From NCBI RefSeq assembly GCF_015277775.1, contig NZ_CP063849.1, positions 5,037,501 to 5,101,500 on the forward strand: a DNA stretch of 64,000 nucleotides, given 5' to 3'. This document shows positions 62,977 to 64,000 of the stretch, one piece after another. The notes under the pieces were generated by a model that did not search any database, was not told where the DNA came from, and worked only from the letters and a program-made list of their open reading frames with translations. Position 1 is the first letter of the stretch, and every line of letters starts with the position of its first letter. The translations under genes and the position numbers were made by a program. Source of the DNA: Paludibaculum fermentans. Its GTDB lineage: Bacteria > Acidobacteriota > Terriglobia > Bryobacterales > Bryobacteraceae.

Positions 62977-64000
62977 TTAATCCCAGCGGGGCAGCGACGG
63001 TGCGGAGAGGCCGGTTTTGCCCCGATCACGGTCTAGAAACTCACGTGCCTGGCGCACGAAGGCGATTTCGTTGTGATCCGCGTGGAGCCAGTAGTAGGCG
63101 GGCGCCGCGGCGAGGGCGGCCACCCAGCGGCGGGCCAGTTCCAGGGCTCCGGCGCGTACGGCGATCCGTACGGCATTGGCGGGCCAGGTCCAATCCCAGG
63201 GGTCGCGCAGATTGCGGACCAGTTCGAGCGCGGCGGCGTGACTGCCGCGCGCGGAGAGGATCTCTGCCTGCAGGCAGTGGGACCGATAGAGAAACACCGG
63301 CCATTTGCCGCACTCCGGCCAGCGGGCGGCCAGGGGTGAGTCCGGCAGCGGATTCAGACAGGCCTGGGCCGCATCAGGATCGCCGGCCCGGGCGAGCACG
63401 GCGCCGAGTTCCATTCGCAATTGCTGTCCCGGCTGTTCGGCCAGGGCCTGGAGGCACAGACGGCGGGCCTCGCGGGCGTCGCCTTCAGAGAGTGACAACT
63501 CAGCCAGCTTGCGCGTTTTGCCCAGGGAGTCGTCCTGCGGACGGCCGGTGCGGCGGTCGAAGTCGAGGCCGTGCTGGAGTGCGGCGCGGGCGGACTGGAG
63601 GTCGCCTCGCTCCGCGTGGAAGCAGGCCTGGAGCGTGAAGGCCTTGCTCTGGAACTCCTCGGAGCCGGCGCTCATTCGAGCGAGCGCGGCTCGCAGGGCG
63701 GCTGCATCCTGCCGGGCGAAGGCGAGGGCCGAGGAGAGCTGATCGGTCCAATCGCGGTTGAGAATGCGGCTTCCTGCCTCATTGCCGCGCTGGGCCTCGG
63801 GGAGCCGGTTGAGGGCGAGGAGACAGATGCCGCGGCCGATCAGGTAGGCGTAGGAAGCGGGCTCGATTGCGAGGGCACGATCATAGGATTCGAGAGCCTG
63901 CGGCCTGCGGCCGAGGCGGCTGAGGGCGGCGGCGCGATAGTAGAGCGGCAGGGCGTCGTAGGGGAACTCGAGGGCGTAGCGATAGAAGGTGCGATCAGCG
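62977..64000 (-). CDS. TPR-repeat protein, N-terminus outside the window
   Basis: The frame is open from the window edge (codon 63997-63999) to the stop at 62977, giving at least 341 codons. The C-terminal part is a run of tetratricopeptide-like helices, such as YYRAAALSRLGRRPQALESY, AERGDLQSARAALQHGLDF and RARAGDPDAAQACLNPL-type repeats. Many proteins of this shape in Acidobacteria carry an N-terminal Ser/Thr kinase, but this part is not visible here. It is 36 bp upstream of the small tyrosinase-coupled gene and could share its transcript. Confidence 0.8.
   Translation of the reverse strand, partial: ADRTFYRYALEFPYDALPLYYRAAALSRLGRRPQALESYDRALAIEPASYAYLIGRGICLLALNRLPEAQRGNEAGSRILNRDWTDQLSSALAFARQDAAALRAALARMSAGSEEFQSKAFTLQACFHAERGDLQSARAALQHGLDFDRRTGRPQDDSLGKTRKLAELSLSEGDAREARRLCLQALAEQPGQQLRMELGAVLARAGDPDAAQACLNPLPDSPLAARWPECGKWPVFLYRSHCLQAEILSARGSHAAALELVRNLRDPWDWTWPANAVRIAVRAGALELARRWVAALAAAPAYYWLHADHNEIAFVRQAREFLDRDRGKTGLSAPSLPRWD

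Overview
The window is GC-rich, gene-dense bacterial chromosome. It holds a chemotaxis cluster with poly-HAMP receptors, a PEP-CTERM surface protein, a large capsule/O-antigen type locus, a CzcCBA metal efflux operon and a Tat-exported tyrosinase. No rRNA, tRNA, CRISPR array or complete insertion sequence was seen. The combination (PEP-CTERM proteins, poly-HAMP receptors with a CheA that carries a receiver, and a small 'GPxTxEGK...N..KHG' protein beside a terminase-like ATPase) best fits an Acidobacteriota of the Solibacter/Bryobacter/Paludibaculum type. That assignment is inferred from gene content, not from a marker gene.

Layout. (1) 1-13045, minus strand: cheY, cheX-like, cheA (with receiver), cheW, a soluble PAS receptor, a short CheR, a membrane poly-HAMP receptor, a second cheY, cheB and cheR (cut by the window edge). 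A divergent motA-motB pair (13458-15169) begins across a 412-bp gap. (2) 15203-19610, plus strand: GDSL hydrolase, PHP-type tyrosine phosphatase (CpsB/YwqE-like), FecR-like secreted protein, PEP-CTERM protein with a clear downstream terminator, and a YdcF-family protein. (3) 19589-52046, almost entirely minus strand: a polysaccharide locus that reads from a NusG/UpxY-like antiterminator at 52046. It contains an RHH regulator, Wza, Wzc/BY-kinase, an acyltransferase, a CDP-3,6-dideoxyhexose pathway (rfbF, rfbH, an rfbI-like reductase, rfbG, an rfbJ-like reductase), an FAD oxidoreductase, Wzx, a Wzy-like protein, several glycosyltransferases, an acetyltransferase, a UDP-sugar epimerase, a WecA-type initiating transferase, an O-antigen ligase/polymerase-like protein, gmd and fcl. 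Two plus-strand genes (45908-47536), a possible TerS-like protein and a C-terminally incomplete terminase ATPase, interrupt it between wzc and the acyltransferase. (4) 52280-53416: a divergent exported/anchored protein of unknown function. (5) 53413-61123, minus: czcC-czcB-czcA followed by an OmpR-type regulator and histidine kinase. (6) 61226-64000, minus: a TPR protein (partial), a small protein and a tyrosinase, the last two joined by an ATGA overlap.

How the parts fit. The Wzc kinase has a nine-tyrosine C-terminal tail, and its likely phosphatase partner lies 31 kb away in the plus-strand block. WecA-type transferase, glycosyltransferases, Wzx, a Wzy candidate, Wzc and Wza together make a Wzy-dependent export route. 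GDP-fucose, a CDP-dideoxyhexose and possibly an epimerised UDP-uronic acid would be its nucleotide sugars. The most unusual points are the terminase-like insertion, the regulatory head of the polysaccharide locus, the ferredoxin-less RfbI-like reductase beside a fully equipped RfbH, and the small gene translationally coupled to the tyrosinase.
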